Source: Lepeophtheirus salmonis
Lineage: Eukaryota > Arthropoda > Copepoda > Siphonostomatoida > Caligidae
Length of the DNA: 64,000 nucleotides
Reading direction: 5' to 3'
NCBI RefSeq assembly: GCF_016086655.4
Contig: NC_052135.2
Span: forward strand, 15,404,363-15,468,362
A model generated the notes under the pieces. That model ran no database searches. It was not told where the DNA came from and worked only from the letters and a program-made list of their open reading frames with translations. The position numbers were made by a program, and so were the translations under genes. This document shows positions 10,076-21,076 of this stretch, one piece after another; positions within the stretch are counted from its first letter, which is position 1; the number at the start of each line of letters is the position of its first letter.

Positions 10076-12384
10076 ACAATCTAGATGGAGTTCAGCTGGA
10101 CATATGATTTATTATAATATAGTATATTTATATAATGTATCAACTATTGATTGGTCGTTTAATGTAAGATATAATGTTATTTATAAATTTAATTATTAGT
10201 CGTCGTCATTATTGGTTTGTTATAAAATATAAAAGAGTCCATACCCAATTTTCTACCCCAAATGAACTGTTGAGAATAAGATAAACATTGTGCACCAAAA
10301 TACTTTTGTATTTGTCACTAGTCATTTTGTCACTGATATTAGACTGTCTTCCATCAATGATTCCCTTGCTATTAAGTAAATGTAATTGATAAAATTATAA
10401 GAAAATTTTACAGAAACTTCTTTTACTGGCTTTAAAGTGGAGAAAACTATGTTCCCTGAAATTATTTTACTTTCAATATGTACATATGGCTAAATTTCAC
10501 GATGATTATATCAAGTGAATACTTCCTGAAGCAATGTTTTGTAATCAAAGATATAACTCTAAATATCTATTTATAAGGAAAAAGTGTGAATAAATAAAAT
10601 TTACGAGATATTTGGTGTAGTTTTGATACTATATACAAAAATGGGATAGCTTTCTATTATTTCTTTAGAAAGAAAATTAATTGGATTTTAATTGAATGGT
10701 TTTCTTTAACTTATCTTACAAAAGAAATAAAGAGAACAAAGCCTCTGTAGACCTCATGCAAAAAAGTAATAAAAAAACAATTATTGTCTATGAATATTAA
10801 AATTTACTCTTTATTTAAACACAAATCTTGAATTTGGCAGAGTTTAATATAACTTTATAAAAATGTAGTCAAAAATACATAAATTCAAAGAAAAGTTTTA
10901 TATTCATACATAAATATACTGTAAAACCTTGTATTGTAAAAAATATACTCAGTTACCCGTAATTTCGAACCTATATTTGATCCTAAATAAAAAAAAAAAT
11001 TTAGATCCGGTATTTTATAAATAATTAGACATACCCGTATCCCTCAAAACATTTGTGTCTTGTTTTTTGGTTTGTTTCGTTTTGCTAATTGATTCATATT
11101 CTAAAGATACAATAAAATGTAACTAAATATTTATTAATAGCTTTTCAGTGACATAAAATTTATTAGGCTCTGAAATCTGATAGATCATTTTGGAGTTGTA
11201 ATAACTAAAGAATATGTTACTCATTTACCTTATTTTATTCCTTGTTGGTTAAGGCTTAACTTGATGTAAAAGACTGACTCGTGAGCGACAAATTTGTTTG
11301 TATAAAAATCATCCCGAATTGTTTGTAGATAGAAATTGAGGATAATTCGACAAAGAATACAAATGCAATTTACACTCAATTTTAAGAAAAATAGTTTAAT
11401 TTGCTTTAGTATTGAATAAAAAATTTGTCACACTACCATAAAATGAGTTATTCATTATTGAAAGTGCCCTAAAACATATCAAAAACCCTATTTAAGTAAA
11501 ATGTATGTATACCTTTAAAGAATCGGAAGAGTAGACTTTAATTTTAACTCTAAACTCCTTTCTCGGTAATTACTTTCTGACAAATAAAAATCAATCTTCA
11601 TTGAATCTCTCAACCTTTCACTACAAAAGGAGAAAAAACCCACCCCCAAATAATTAATATAATGAGCCTATTATATCATTTTATTATTGAGAGTATTAAG
11701 ATCTTAACAAAAAATGATTAACGATAAAACTGGGAGCCTCTGCTGATAAAAAAGTCTTCAATCAATAACAATATATTATGTCCCGTATACGTAAGGGACT
11801 AGGTATATCACCCTTCATTTTTTCATCCGCGCCTTGCAGATCTGACTGAAAGAATGTAAACAAGTTGAGTGCGTTGAGTATCCAATAGCTAGGAATGGGC
11901 ATTTTGTAGATATTACGTCACTACTGAATTAAGATCCTTAGCTATCACTATCAGCTGGCTCTTATATCATTTTGGAGAGAGAAAATATATTACTGTTATA
12001 GAAAGGAGAACCATCAATATTTAAAATAGCATTAGTGGATGGAAAATATTGTAAAATTCTATTTACCTATATATAGTCTTATTTGTAAAAAAAAATAAAC
12101 CCAACTTAGGCGGGAATTAATCATTCAGAGAGAGAGAGAAAGATGTTGTCACAACGAGAATCCATTTTTTTTTCGTTTTAAAACATTTGTTTTTCTCTAC
12201 GTTTTGCCATCCCTACTGATTAAGATGTTTTTGATAAGATTAAAACTTATTAGTTTAGATAACTGGACCAACTTTTATATCTTTTTTCAACAGTGTCTCA
12301 TATATAAGGTGATGAAAATTGTGTTTATTTTAGCCATTAAGGAAAAAATACAACCGAAAATCAAATGGAATCGCCATAGACAGC
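10076..12384. other. AT-rich sequence, no gene seen
   Basis: No open frame with coding character occurs over about 2.3 kb. One repeat segment at 11290-11430 is listed separately. Short runs with GA-repeat character (GAGAGAGAGA at about 12128) are present. Confidence 0.5.
11290..11430 (+). repeat. Interspersed repeat U, copy 1
   Basis: The segment GAAATTGAGGATAATTCGAC, AAGAATACAAATG, TTTACACTCAATTTTAAGAA, TTTGCTTTAG parallels 43465-43565, which has AAATTGATGAAAATGTATCG, AAGAATACAAACG, ACACACTCAAATTTTGAGAA, CTTGCTTTTG in the same order. It is a diverged repeat pair with no coding capacity. Confidence 0.5.
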
Positions 12385-12590
12385 GATGGACAGCAAGCTC
12401 GGGGGAAATTCTCTTGAACTTAATTTGTGTACGTTCGCGCCCCGGTGATTCCTAGAGAAAAAAAATATTATATGTATATGGATTTAACCAAAAGATTTCT
12501 AGGTTAGATGGGGTAATTTTAATACTATAATGTTTACTTATACTTAATCAGTGCAACTCTATCTAACCAATAAAAGGAACATGAAAAAAA
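12385..12590 (+). repeat. tRNA-derived SINE, copy 1
   Basis: A B-box-like segment GTTCGCGCCCCGGTGATTCC lies at about 12433-12452, preceded by a degenerate A-box region. It is followed by a unique body (GTATATGGATTT ... GGTAATTTTAATACTA ... AATGTTTACTTATACTTAAT ... CAGTGCAACTCTATCTAACC). The same order of words is found at 28508-28735, where the A and B boxes are clearer. The short size, tRNA-like head and shared body indicate a SINE family. A short A-rich end (GAACATGAAAAAAAAAA) follows. Confidence 0.7.
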
Positions 12591-12599
12591 AAATCAATA

Positions 12600-12815
12600 T
12601 GGTAATCTTGTCAATTTTAGGAATACTCTGAAGGACAGTAGCTTAGCAGCAGTGACATTGCATTACATCAGCTACAATCAGCTGTGACAAGAGAGGAGGA
12701 GAAGAAAGTAATAAAACTAGGACATTGGCAAGAATTACACCCATGTCGATCCTCAATTCTACCTCAGAGTTCAACAAGGACTTAGAGCTATAACTCCGCA
12801 GCAATTCCTTCTAGT
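12600..12815 (-). repeat. Interspersed repeat W, copy 2
   Basis: The reverse complement carries GCGGAGTTATAGCTCTAAGT, CCTTGTTGAACTCTGAGG, TAGAATTGAGGATCGACATG and the tail CTAAAATTGACAAGATTACC. These correspond to words at 14345-14500 and 20265-20475. The 5' head adjoins the SINE copy 1 tail. Confidence 0.6.
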
Positions 12816-13989
12816 TTTTTTGTTTTGTTTTTGAGCAGAAACAATCGTTTAGTCAGAATACGTTTTGAATACGGTGAATATAGTAGGAAAGGAAGTTCAC
12901 TACTCAGGAGTTAAATAATAATGACAACAGCTAAAGAAGTGAAAATTTATTCTTCAGATTACCAATCCCAAAATAACGTTTAACATCACTACTGATATTC
13001 ATACTTTGTCTCTAAGTATTTTGATTAATTATATTATCACCTTTTCATCGCACTCTATAAATACTGCATCTCTAGAAATAAGGGGCACGTGGAGATACAT
13101 CAACATCTATTTTGGAAAATCGTTGCTTAATTGTCAAATGAGTATCTAAGTCAACAAATTGGGAACCCTTTCTTAAAAATGATTTATATAATATGGTTGA
13201 ACAATGAACATTAATCAGAAATCATATTGATTGAATAACGCAATAAATGAGTAAATTGAAGTCGAAATTATTGACTCACAGAAAGTACATTAAGTTTACT
13301 TTCGAATCCATCCTTTTCATCTACAAATGTGGATTTAATTCAATCAATATTTAGAAACATGAAAATGTTATATAATTGTATCTACTTTTATTTTTATCAA
13401 AAGCAATCAAAATCATACTATAAACAATACATCATCTAAACATGGGTTTATAAGTGAATATGAGGTATGTACAATGTACTAGTATGTAGTCAATATAACT
13501 TAATTTCATCCTACTTTATTTGATAAAAAGTAAATAAAGTATTCTTAGTAATTTAATAATAAGGTTTTTCCTCGAGTGATTAGACTTTTGTGTATAATAT
13601 ATTTTATGTTCTAAGCATGTATTCAAAATCAGGTCTTTGAAATACTTTCAAAATTTATAGACTTCTCCTTTCAACGGCTAATTACATATTCTGCTTGTAA
13701 TATTTCCGTTTAGTGGCTTTTCACTCTATATAGTGCATTGGATCATTTGATAGACAAAATGTCTCTTTATGATTAAGTCAAGTGACAAAGCTTAAAATTT
13801 TGTTATCACTATTTTGATATTGGGGGTCTGGTTGGAGTGAATATGGATAACTCATCATTCATATACTGATAAATAATACTAGTAAAAAAAATATTGGGAG
13901 AAACTGGACACCCAGGCCACAAAGTGATTACAGCTTTGCCACATTTCCGTATCATGTGTTTTTTCTAAACAACATAGTTATGAACAGGT
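12816..13989. other. AT-rich sequence, nothing recognised
   Basis: No gene, TIR or tandem array was recognised in this 1.2 kb. Confidence 0.5.
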
Positions 13990-14095
13990 TTGCACTTATT
14001 TGAGAAAGTTTATTTTCGGTGATTATCATCTGAGCGATATTATTTTCAGCGATTCTTTCTTAACGAGTATAATTTCAGCGACATTTTTATGAAAT
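13990..14095 (+). repeat. Interspersed repeat Y, copy 1 (internal tandem character)
   Basis: Loosely repeated 25-35 bp units are seen: TTATTTTCGGTGATTATCAT, CTGAGCGATATTATTTTCAG, CGATTCTTTC, TAATTTCAGCGACATTTTTA. The reverse complement of 17630-17760 shows the same set, including TTTCAGCGACATTTTCATG and ATTTGAGCGA. Confidence 0.5.
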
Positions 14096-14344
14096 AAAAA
14101 TGATGAAAAAATGAATTACGTCATTATTAGACGTCACCATTGCACAGTGGTTCCAGCAGAATAAACTTTAAGAAAAGATGGAACATACTGTTCAAAATGA
14201 TAATGAATCAAAAAACATGAAAATAATGTGATAATAAACGAGGAAGAGGCTTTTTGTTGTTGCTACAAGAATTTTTTTCCTCAAAGCTGTTATCATTATT
14301 TTTTTATTCTAGGAAAGATAATATACAAGTATAAAGCAATCACT

Positions 14345-14500
14345 ATTGAGTGAAAGCCAGAGCTGCAGAGTTATACGTGTAAGTTCTTGTAAATTGAGGA
14401 TCGACATAATAGCAATTCCTGCCAATATCATTGGCAGAGAAGAGAGTAGACTTTGTTTTTATTTCCTTCATCTCATAGCAGCTTGCACCTAAATTAATCA
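14345..14500 (+). repeat. Interspersed repeat W, copy 3
   Basis: The words GCAGAGTTATACGTGTAAGT, AAATTGAGGATCGACATAAT, TTGGCAGAGAAGAGAGTAG and CATCTCATAGCAGCTTGCA occur in order, in the same relative arrangement as the copies at 12600 (reverse) and 20265. Confidence 0.6.
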
Positions 14501-15305
14501 AACATCATGAAAACTATGCTGCTCTTCTCCGAAACATTTAGAATGACCACGTGAACTCTCTGTTTCTTTTTTACTGCATTAATGTAGATCCTATTATTTT
14601 TAACATGAACATTAACGAACATGTACCTCAAACATGTTTCCTTATTCACATAAAGACAAGGGATGGGCATATTTGTTGAATCCAGGGAGAATAAAACTGT
14701 AATATTTAAACACAAAAATCTCATCCCTAACAATAAATTGTCACGAGAGATGAACAGAGTGTACTTTCTATATTTTAAACTTTTAGTTCCAACCACAGAT
14801 ATAGGCCGAAAAAGTCCTTCGATTAAGTTCATTTTTTAACCATATAAATGACATAATCTGAACTTTAGAGATTTAAAAAAATCAAGCTGATTTCTAGTTT
14901 TAAGAAAAATATATCATATATATAGTTCTCCAAGGTTGTGTCATTTGCCTATTTTCAAAAACAAAGAATTTATGTTTGGAAGAAAAAATATTTTTGAAAA
15001 CTTCATAATTTCCGTAAATATTAATTGATTTTTTTAACTTTTCTTTAATAGTAATAAAAAAAAAAAAAATTTATTTATTTTCATTTAAGTAATTAAAAAT
15101 TTTTTTATATACACCATATGTTTTTGTTTATAAATCTCTATTTTCAAGTCTACTTTTTCTCGCTCTTTTAATTTTAATCCTAAATCCGTTCATTCGACTT
15201 TTAGGGGTATTTTGATTATAATTGAAAATTTTGTTTAATTTCAAATTTTAAATATTACCAATAAAAAATATTACTGGGTACTTTAATTTTTAGTTCCTTA
15301 ATATA
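14501..15305. other. AT-rich spacer
   Basis: The 112-codon minus-strand open frame 14494-14832 overlaps repeat W and lacks any recognisable motif. I treat it as chance. The rest is AT-rich with poly-A runs near 15058. Confidence 0.5.
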
Positions 15306-16428
15306 CAATGTAGGGGAGCAAAACGTGGACTCGAGAGATGGATATAGAAATATATCAATAATTTTATATTTTTAATAATAGGCAAAAAAATAGTTTTAAC
15401 AAAATATGTAGACAAACATTTTAAATTCAATATGGCCACTTTCATTATAAATCACAGCATTTACACGTCGTCTCAAGGCTATGGAAACTCCTCTGACATG
15501 TTGTCCCATGCGGCCACTATGGAGGAATAATTTGAGTGTGAGGTCCTATTCGTTTCCCTCTCCAAAGTACCACATATAGAAAAGTAAAGTGGGTTCAAAT
15601 CTGGTGAGGAAGGGGGCCATATCTCTTTAGACCAGAATCGAACCATGTTATCTGCATAGAACTTTGGCACTTGGCAGACGTGTGGTAGGGAGATCCGTTC
15701 TGAGTCAGTACGTAGTTTTCCCTTCGGGTAGTTGGTCTTCCACCATTAAAATAGGGTGTACCTTAGCACCTCATAGTAAGCCTACTGGCCAATTTTCTGT
15801 ACAGCCTTGAAAAGAACGGAGGCATCTTTTTTCCATCAGAGGCCAAAACACCGAGGATCATTTTTTTGGGAAGGATATTTGGTGTGGTAAGCCCCTTGGA
15901 CCTTATTTTATTTCTACAAGCCAGACTTCGTTCCGGTGGCTGTGGAACTGTGAAAATCTTCTTAATCTGATAAATTTTTTTATTGACCAATTTGCCTTGA
16001 TCCATATGAGTATTTTATTGAACCTCTCGAGCCTCCTGGATTTCATACCCTCTGTCAGAGGGTGGTGTGGTCTCCTTGTGAAAGAAACTAATCTCATGTT
16101 GTGCTTTATAGCCTTCTTGATGGTACTAAGAGCCACAGAGATGTCGTTGGTCAGGAAATTCATAGACTCAGTAGGATCCTCCATTATAGTCTTTTCCAAG
16201 CATAATAAAAACTTTGTGTTCCTCTTTTAATTATGACTCTCACTTCCATACATCCTAGAGAGATAACTTAAAAAACACTCTCCTAAAACACTTAACAATG
16301 TCCGTAATCTTCATCACATAACTCTAGCATCCTTTTTGCTTGTTACTCGCTCATGATGATGCTAAACCTTTTCGTAGTAATGAGAAATAAATATCAATTA
16401 ACAGTCCACATTTTGCTGCCCTACCCTG
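15306..16428 (-). mobile_element. Tc1-like element, near full length (1.12 kb), family A copy 1
   Basis: The left end CAATGTAGGGGAGCAAAACG and the right end (reverse complement CAGGGTAGGGCAGCAAAATG) form TIRs of about 23 bp. The left side is flanked by TA (15304-15305); on the right the expected TA reads TC, a point change. A transposase lies antisense. A second copy of the same family is at 38351-39458. Length and structure fit an ordinary Tc1-like element. Confidence 0.85.
15479..16320 (-). pseudogene. Tc1-like transposase, family A, inactivated
   Basis: Read antisense, the order is: a DNA-binding part near 16199-15990 (EDPTESMNFLTNDISVALST, RRPHHPLTEGMKSRRLERFN, KILIWIKANWS), then VLASDGKKMPPFFSR at 15860-15800, then IWPPSSPDLNPLYFSICG and TLERETNRTSHSNY at 15620-15530. 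Around 15685 the second catalytic motif reads TQNGSPYHTSAK, so the expected Asp is Asn. The third catalytic position after SPDLNPL is Tyr instead of Asp. At least two frameshifts separate the blocks. Losing two catalytic acids makes it inactive regardless of the frameshifts. The related copy at 38351 keeps TQD at the second site. Confidence 0.8.
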
Positions 16429-17629
16429 TCAAGTAAATAATTTTTTTTTAAATCTTTTAAATTATATACTTAATTCTAATAGTACTTTTTCCTTATCAAA
16501 TCTTGTTTTCAAGAATTTTCAATTTGAATGTTTGGAGTTTTTTTACCCTTTTTATAGACTTGGGACAACTTTTGATCAAGAAAAAAAATAGTAACTCACA
16601 TGATACGTAGTATATTTTGTGTAAAAATGTATGCTTATTTTAAATATGTGCTGATACTTATTATGCAAATACCCAATGTTGTAGTTTTGTTTGAAAAAGA
16701 TTAGCAATATTTGTTGGTTTTGCTTGAAAAAGATTAACACCTTGATTTTTCAAGTGTTTTTAATCCAAAAGAGTATTTTTGAAGCTTAAATAATACAATT
16801 TCATTTCATTTAAAAAAGAGTATTTGGTTCTAGTAGGTCAGTTGCAATATTGATTTGATTTCAATTTTATTGAAAAAAAGAATCAATAAAAACCTCCAAT
16901 AATAAAAAAACAACTTTCATTTTTTACATATGTATTATATTTGAATTTATTAATTTTTTTAATGCTATATTATCACGGGATTTTAAAATTTCACCACTAA
17001 ACCTAGATAAATTTCTGTATAACAAAAAGTTGTGAAAATTTACTTTTTTCGATGAGTGATTGACTAAATTTAGGTTTAAAATAGAGCACACTTCATCAAT
17101 TATAATATTACTTAATATACTAACATTAGTCAGAATTTAAAATTTGGCAAAATTTTAAGGGGAAAATAAGTTTTTTTTTTAAATAGCCATTTTATGGAAA
17201 ACTTAGAAAATGAAAAATATTTTATTGAAACATATTTTATTATCCATGATCTCAAGATAATTATGTTGAAACTAGATCTAAAAATATGAATTAAAAATGT
17301 AACGTACATCCTATGGCCATAAAATCAACCTTTGGAACAATCTCATGAAGCTTTCTCCGAAAAAGAACAAAATAGTTGAAAATAAAGTCAAAATGGTTGA
17401 TTAACCAAACGGTTTAGAGTCATGGCCATGGACAACAAGAATGATCAGAGAATGTGCTTCCTTTTTTCAAGAATATATTCTAGCTGGTACCATAGGTCGA
17501 AACGTTTGAACAGAATCCAATAAAAGCAGATCAGAACTGCTAGACGTATCCCATTTGATTTTAAACACCTTTTTATTGAGTAGTGACGTCTTATAATGAC
17601 TAAATTTATATTGTAATATATAATACATG
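16429..17629. other. AT-rich sequence, no gene seen
   Basis: Dense in T- and A-runs. The minus-strand open frame 17445-17666 has no recognisable domain and overlaps repeat Y. Confidence 0.5.
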
Positions 17630-17760
17630 AAAATGTCGCTGAAATTAAGCTCAGAGCATAAAACATTCGCTCAAATTAATATCACTAAATAGACACACTA
17701 TGGAAAAAAAATAATCACTCAAATTACCGAATACGCCATTAGTATCCTCAATGTTAATTT
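17630..17760 (-). repeat. Interspersed repeat Y, copy 2
   Basis: The reverse complement matches the segment at 13990-14095 in the motifs TTTCAGCGACATTTT.ATG, TTTGAGCGA and GTGATATTA.TTTGAG. Confidence 0.5.
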
Positions 17761-18458
17761 ACTGGACTATAGACAAATATCTGAAAGCTGTATTCATATT
17801 TCAACTACTGTTAACTAAGAAACAGTCCAACAATTGCGGAAAATTATGATATATGTTGACTGTCAACATATCATTTTGGACCTTTTTAACTTTCTTTTTG
17901 AAGAAAATATTTAAAGGTGCATTAAACTAACAAACATGTCATTTTGTTGTATAAAAAGGACATAGTGATAAATTCTGTACAAAAATAAAAATTTTGTAAA
18001 AATTTTGCCAACTTAGAAATAAATTTTAAGTATTTGAAACATTTTATAGAACCGTTGAGCAGATTAAGGGATGTATATAGTAGCTCCACTACTTTGATAT
18101 ATTGTCTATTACTGTCATAAATCTTAAGATCACGTCCTAATTGGTCGAAAAATCTGTTTCATAAAACAATTTTTGCTAAATTACGTCATTAGAAAGTGAC
18201 GCAATCATCAATCAATTTTTCCTTCATTTGTATATGAATAATAAATTACGCTTCAATTAAGAATTATAGCAAATTATTTGTGTGCATGAACGATACTGAA
18301 AGTTATATTCAACTAATTTAATTAATAAACTAAAGTACTTTACTAATGTATTAGTGAATATGATGCTTTTTAAAAGGTCTTCTCAAAATTGGAACTTTTT
18401 TTATGTACCGATAACAAAGATAAGACTGATTTTACGTCACATATCATAGAATAGTCTT

Positions 18459-18495
18459 GTGAACGGAACGCGAAATGGAATGGCGTTCCGTTCAC
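18459..18495. repeat. Perfect 13-bp hairpin
   Basis: GTGAACGGAACGC (18459-18471) is followed after an 11-nt loop by its exact reverse complement GCGTTCCGTTCAC (18483-18495). Similar GAACGGAA words recur at about 19733 and 19785, either side of the Tc1-like insertion at 18837-19696. They may therefore be parts of an older element that received this insertion. Confidence 0.75.
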
Positions 18496-18836
18496 TTGGG
18501 GTGGGACTTTTGTTCGGCTCTTAAGTTTCTAGTAGACTACCATAACTCGAACATATGAACTTGACCAGTTCAATAATTCTGAATCATGGGTCCGAGACTC
18601 ATCATTTGCTCGTGAATGTATAGGCTAAATATAGGCTACTAATAATAATAAATTCTGCTCTCCTGTTTTGTGAGGGCCGCCGTATACATAGTTTCTCACT
18701 AACTAGTGTATATAATATCAATGTCGGTGGAAATTATTTTAATCTGTAGTAATTGAGAAATATTATTTTTTTTTTAAACAATTAGGTATCTTCCGATATT
18801 TAAAAGTATTTCTTGTTTTTGGTTCACTTTTATGTA

Positions 18837-19696
18837 CAGTGTGCAACAGCAAAACACAACTTTTTAGCGTATGATACGAAAAATTGACTCAATAAAGAAC
18901 AACCTAGTGTTGAACGAGTGGGCTATATATTCTTCAAAATAACGATAATTACAAAGTTATTTCTCGAAATGTCCGCCCTCTACTGTAACCATGGCCTCGA
19001 GCCTAAAGGCTGCGCACACATTCACTATGTGGACCTCAGACCTGTTCACTCAAATCCTTTCGGCATGAGGTCTTTTAGGGCATCAATGCTGCAATGGGTG
19101 ATGGCACAGATCCTACCTTATACATAGCCCCGGATGCATTAGTCTAGAGGATTCATGTCAGGTAAAGAGGGAGGCACAAAATAGTGTCTTCAGAAATAAG
19201 AAAAATTCACTTCAAGCCAATGCTGCGTGGTCCTGGCCTTGTGTCCATGGCAGAGTCCTGCTGGAACACATAGTTTCCCTCTGCGTTGTTGGACTTCACG
19301 CAGGGCAAGATTACCTCCTTTAGGACAATATGTGGGCATCGTTTTCCCGTCTGATACCATGATTTCCAGCATCATTGGGGAGGCTTGTAACTTAGTCTGA
19401 TTAACTCGGGGAACCTCATCGACTACGTAGGCAAGGTAGCAGTTGTTCTTGGAGTTTCTCGACTAGTCCACGGTCCAGTTTTTCTTGTCTTGTTGTTGTG
19501 CTGGGTGCGAATAGAAATGGTATACATTGCCTTTCGACCTCCATCCCGAGAATAAATGAATCGATTTTAGTTAGTTCTAGCTCATTTTACCACTAATATT
19601 CAACAAATTATTGCGTTAAAATTTTTTGAAACCTCATTTGCATTTGAGGCCTCCCTGACACTATTAAAGTTGAAGTCACGATTTGCTGTCGTACAG
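18837..19696 (-). mobile_element. Tc1-like element, family B, internally deleted (860 bp)
   Basis: TIR-like ends are CAGTGTGCAACAGCAAAACA at the left and, as reverse complement, CTGTACGACAGCAAATCGTG at the right. Both are flanked by TA (18835-18836, 19697-19698). The transposase is antisense and degraded. The 860-bp length is short for a Tc1-like element, so an internal loss is likely. Confidence 0.75.
18960..19560 (-). pseudogene. Tc1-like transposase, family B, degraded
   Basis: Antisense reading gives MMLEIMVSDGKTMPTYCPKG at 19375-19315, the block just before the second catalytic Asp. Then comes a segment around 19220 (HKARTTQHWLEVNFSYF), and near 19160 the SPDMNPL-like site. Around 19127-18960 the C-terminal tail is recognisable as IDALKDLM and LEAMVTVEGGHFE. 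Several frameshifts and stops separate these. The tail pattern (…A..R.RLEA.V..EGGH.E) is that of DDxD Tc1-like transposases. Catalytic motifs are not intact. Confidence 0.7.
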
Positions 19697-20264
19697 TATA
19701 TATGGTACTACCTTATGATTGCAACGCTGAACAGAAATCGGAACGGAAATAATTGCTGAATCTGGAAAGAAAAAAAATAAAATTGAACGGAACACTGTAC
19801 AGAACATCAAAATAGTGGAACGCTTACAAGCCTGTCAAGTACAAATATAAGTTATAACCCTAAGGTTGTAAATATGTAATAGACAAACTAGTAACTATCA
19901 ATTGGTTTTGTGCTATTTTTGTTTTGTTTATAGAATAAAAGGTTGCGTTATGTAATTAGTATCTTCCAGTCTCAAACCTTCTTTTCTCAAAATATATAAT
20001 TATTTTAACTTTCGTGCCTTTATAAAAAATCAAATCCATCTTAGTATATGTATAATATCAAAATTATATAGAATTTAATAAAATATGCCTTTAACGTCTG
20101 CATAATTTTTTCTACTTGGCAAAGTAAAAAGGGTTTTTCTTTTCCCAAGTTTGATATATTCCTTAAATAATTTTTGTAAAGAGAAGATTTAAGTAAACAT
20201 TAATCACTATTTCTTGTATTAAAAAAAGACGGAGAGTAATAAAAAGTATTTGATTTTGAGTTAC
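19697..20264. other. AT-rich spacer
   Basis: Contains GAACGGAA-type words at about 19733 and 19785 and otherwise nothing recognised. Confidence 0.5.
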
Positions 20265-20475
20265 AAGAGTAAGTCCTTGATGGACTCAGAGTAGAATTGA
20301 GCTATATTAATACCTGACTTGACATAAAGTAGGGGTTATGTTATTTTCCTTGCTCTCATTGCTTCTCGAAGCAAATATTATAAAACGTCTCACAAACGTT
20401 CTTTGAATTATCAAGGTTACTATGTCAATTTTCGGTTTCTTTTATTTTTATGTGGCAGCAAGTCATATTTTATAC
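20265..20475 (+). repeat. Interspersed repeat W, copy 4 (longest)
   Basis: It contains TTACAAGAGTAAGTCCTTGA, TGGACTCAGAGTAGAATTGA, TGACTTGACATAAAGTAGGG, CTTGCTCTCATTGCTTC and the tail GAATTATCAAGGTTACTATG. This is the same order as in copies at 12600 (reverse) and 14345; the tail also matches 8520 and 52340. Confidence 0.65.
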
Positions 20476-20689
20476 AACTCCAATAATACAAATACTTGAT
20501 TATTCAAATCACTTATTTGATTTTTTTTTTGCTACACGTACTTGTCTTTTGCACAAATAGTTGTAGAATGTAGATTATATGAAAGAATTTTCATACATTG
20601 ATTATTGATTGAAAATATTTTCAATTTAGGAGACAGAAAAAATAAAAATAATAATACATTGTATTATATCATAAATAACAACAATATAT

Positions 20690-20880
20690 TAAAACAATCT
20701 TGAATAAAATATAGAAAAGGAGACACCCCTAAATTTATTTTTACTTAATAAAGGTAATGCATATTGTACATACAGGCCAATATTTCATAGATGAGTCAAT
20801 CATAGTTTTTGTATTCAAATAATTTATGTGATGAGTTAAGATACCCAAGAATCAGGCTTATAAGTTTTCATTTCATATTG
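20690..20880 (+). repeat. Interspersed repeat V, copy 1
   Basis: Parallels 43140-43320: ATCTTGAATAAAATATAGAA, AAGGAGACACCCCTAAATTT, TTTTACTTAATAAAGG, ACAGGCCAATATTTCATA occur in the same order as ATCTTGAACAAAAATAAAAA, AAGGAGAAAATCCCTACT, TTTACTTCATTTAG, ACAGCCCAATATTTCATA. It is diverged and non-coding. Confidence 0.55.
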
Positions 20881-21076
20881 TATACAACTTCACTTATAGA
20901 CCCTCTCGTAAATTTCTATCTTTCCTCCCTCTCTATCTGAGAATGAATATTATCGGCCATTACTGCCCAGTAGTAAATTATATCCTTATGTGTGTTATTA
21001 TATCAACCATGTTTAACTTTTAAATTGTTCCAAAATAGCACATCTGGTTTCAGCCCCCACTTTTTCATTTAATATA

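Noticed and set aside
14494..14832. 112-codon minus-strand frame
   Set aside because: Overlaps repeat W, has no recognisable domain and lacks the GC enrichment of real coding islands here.
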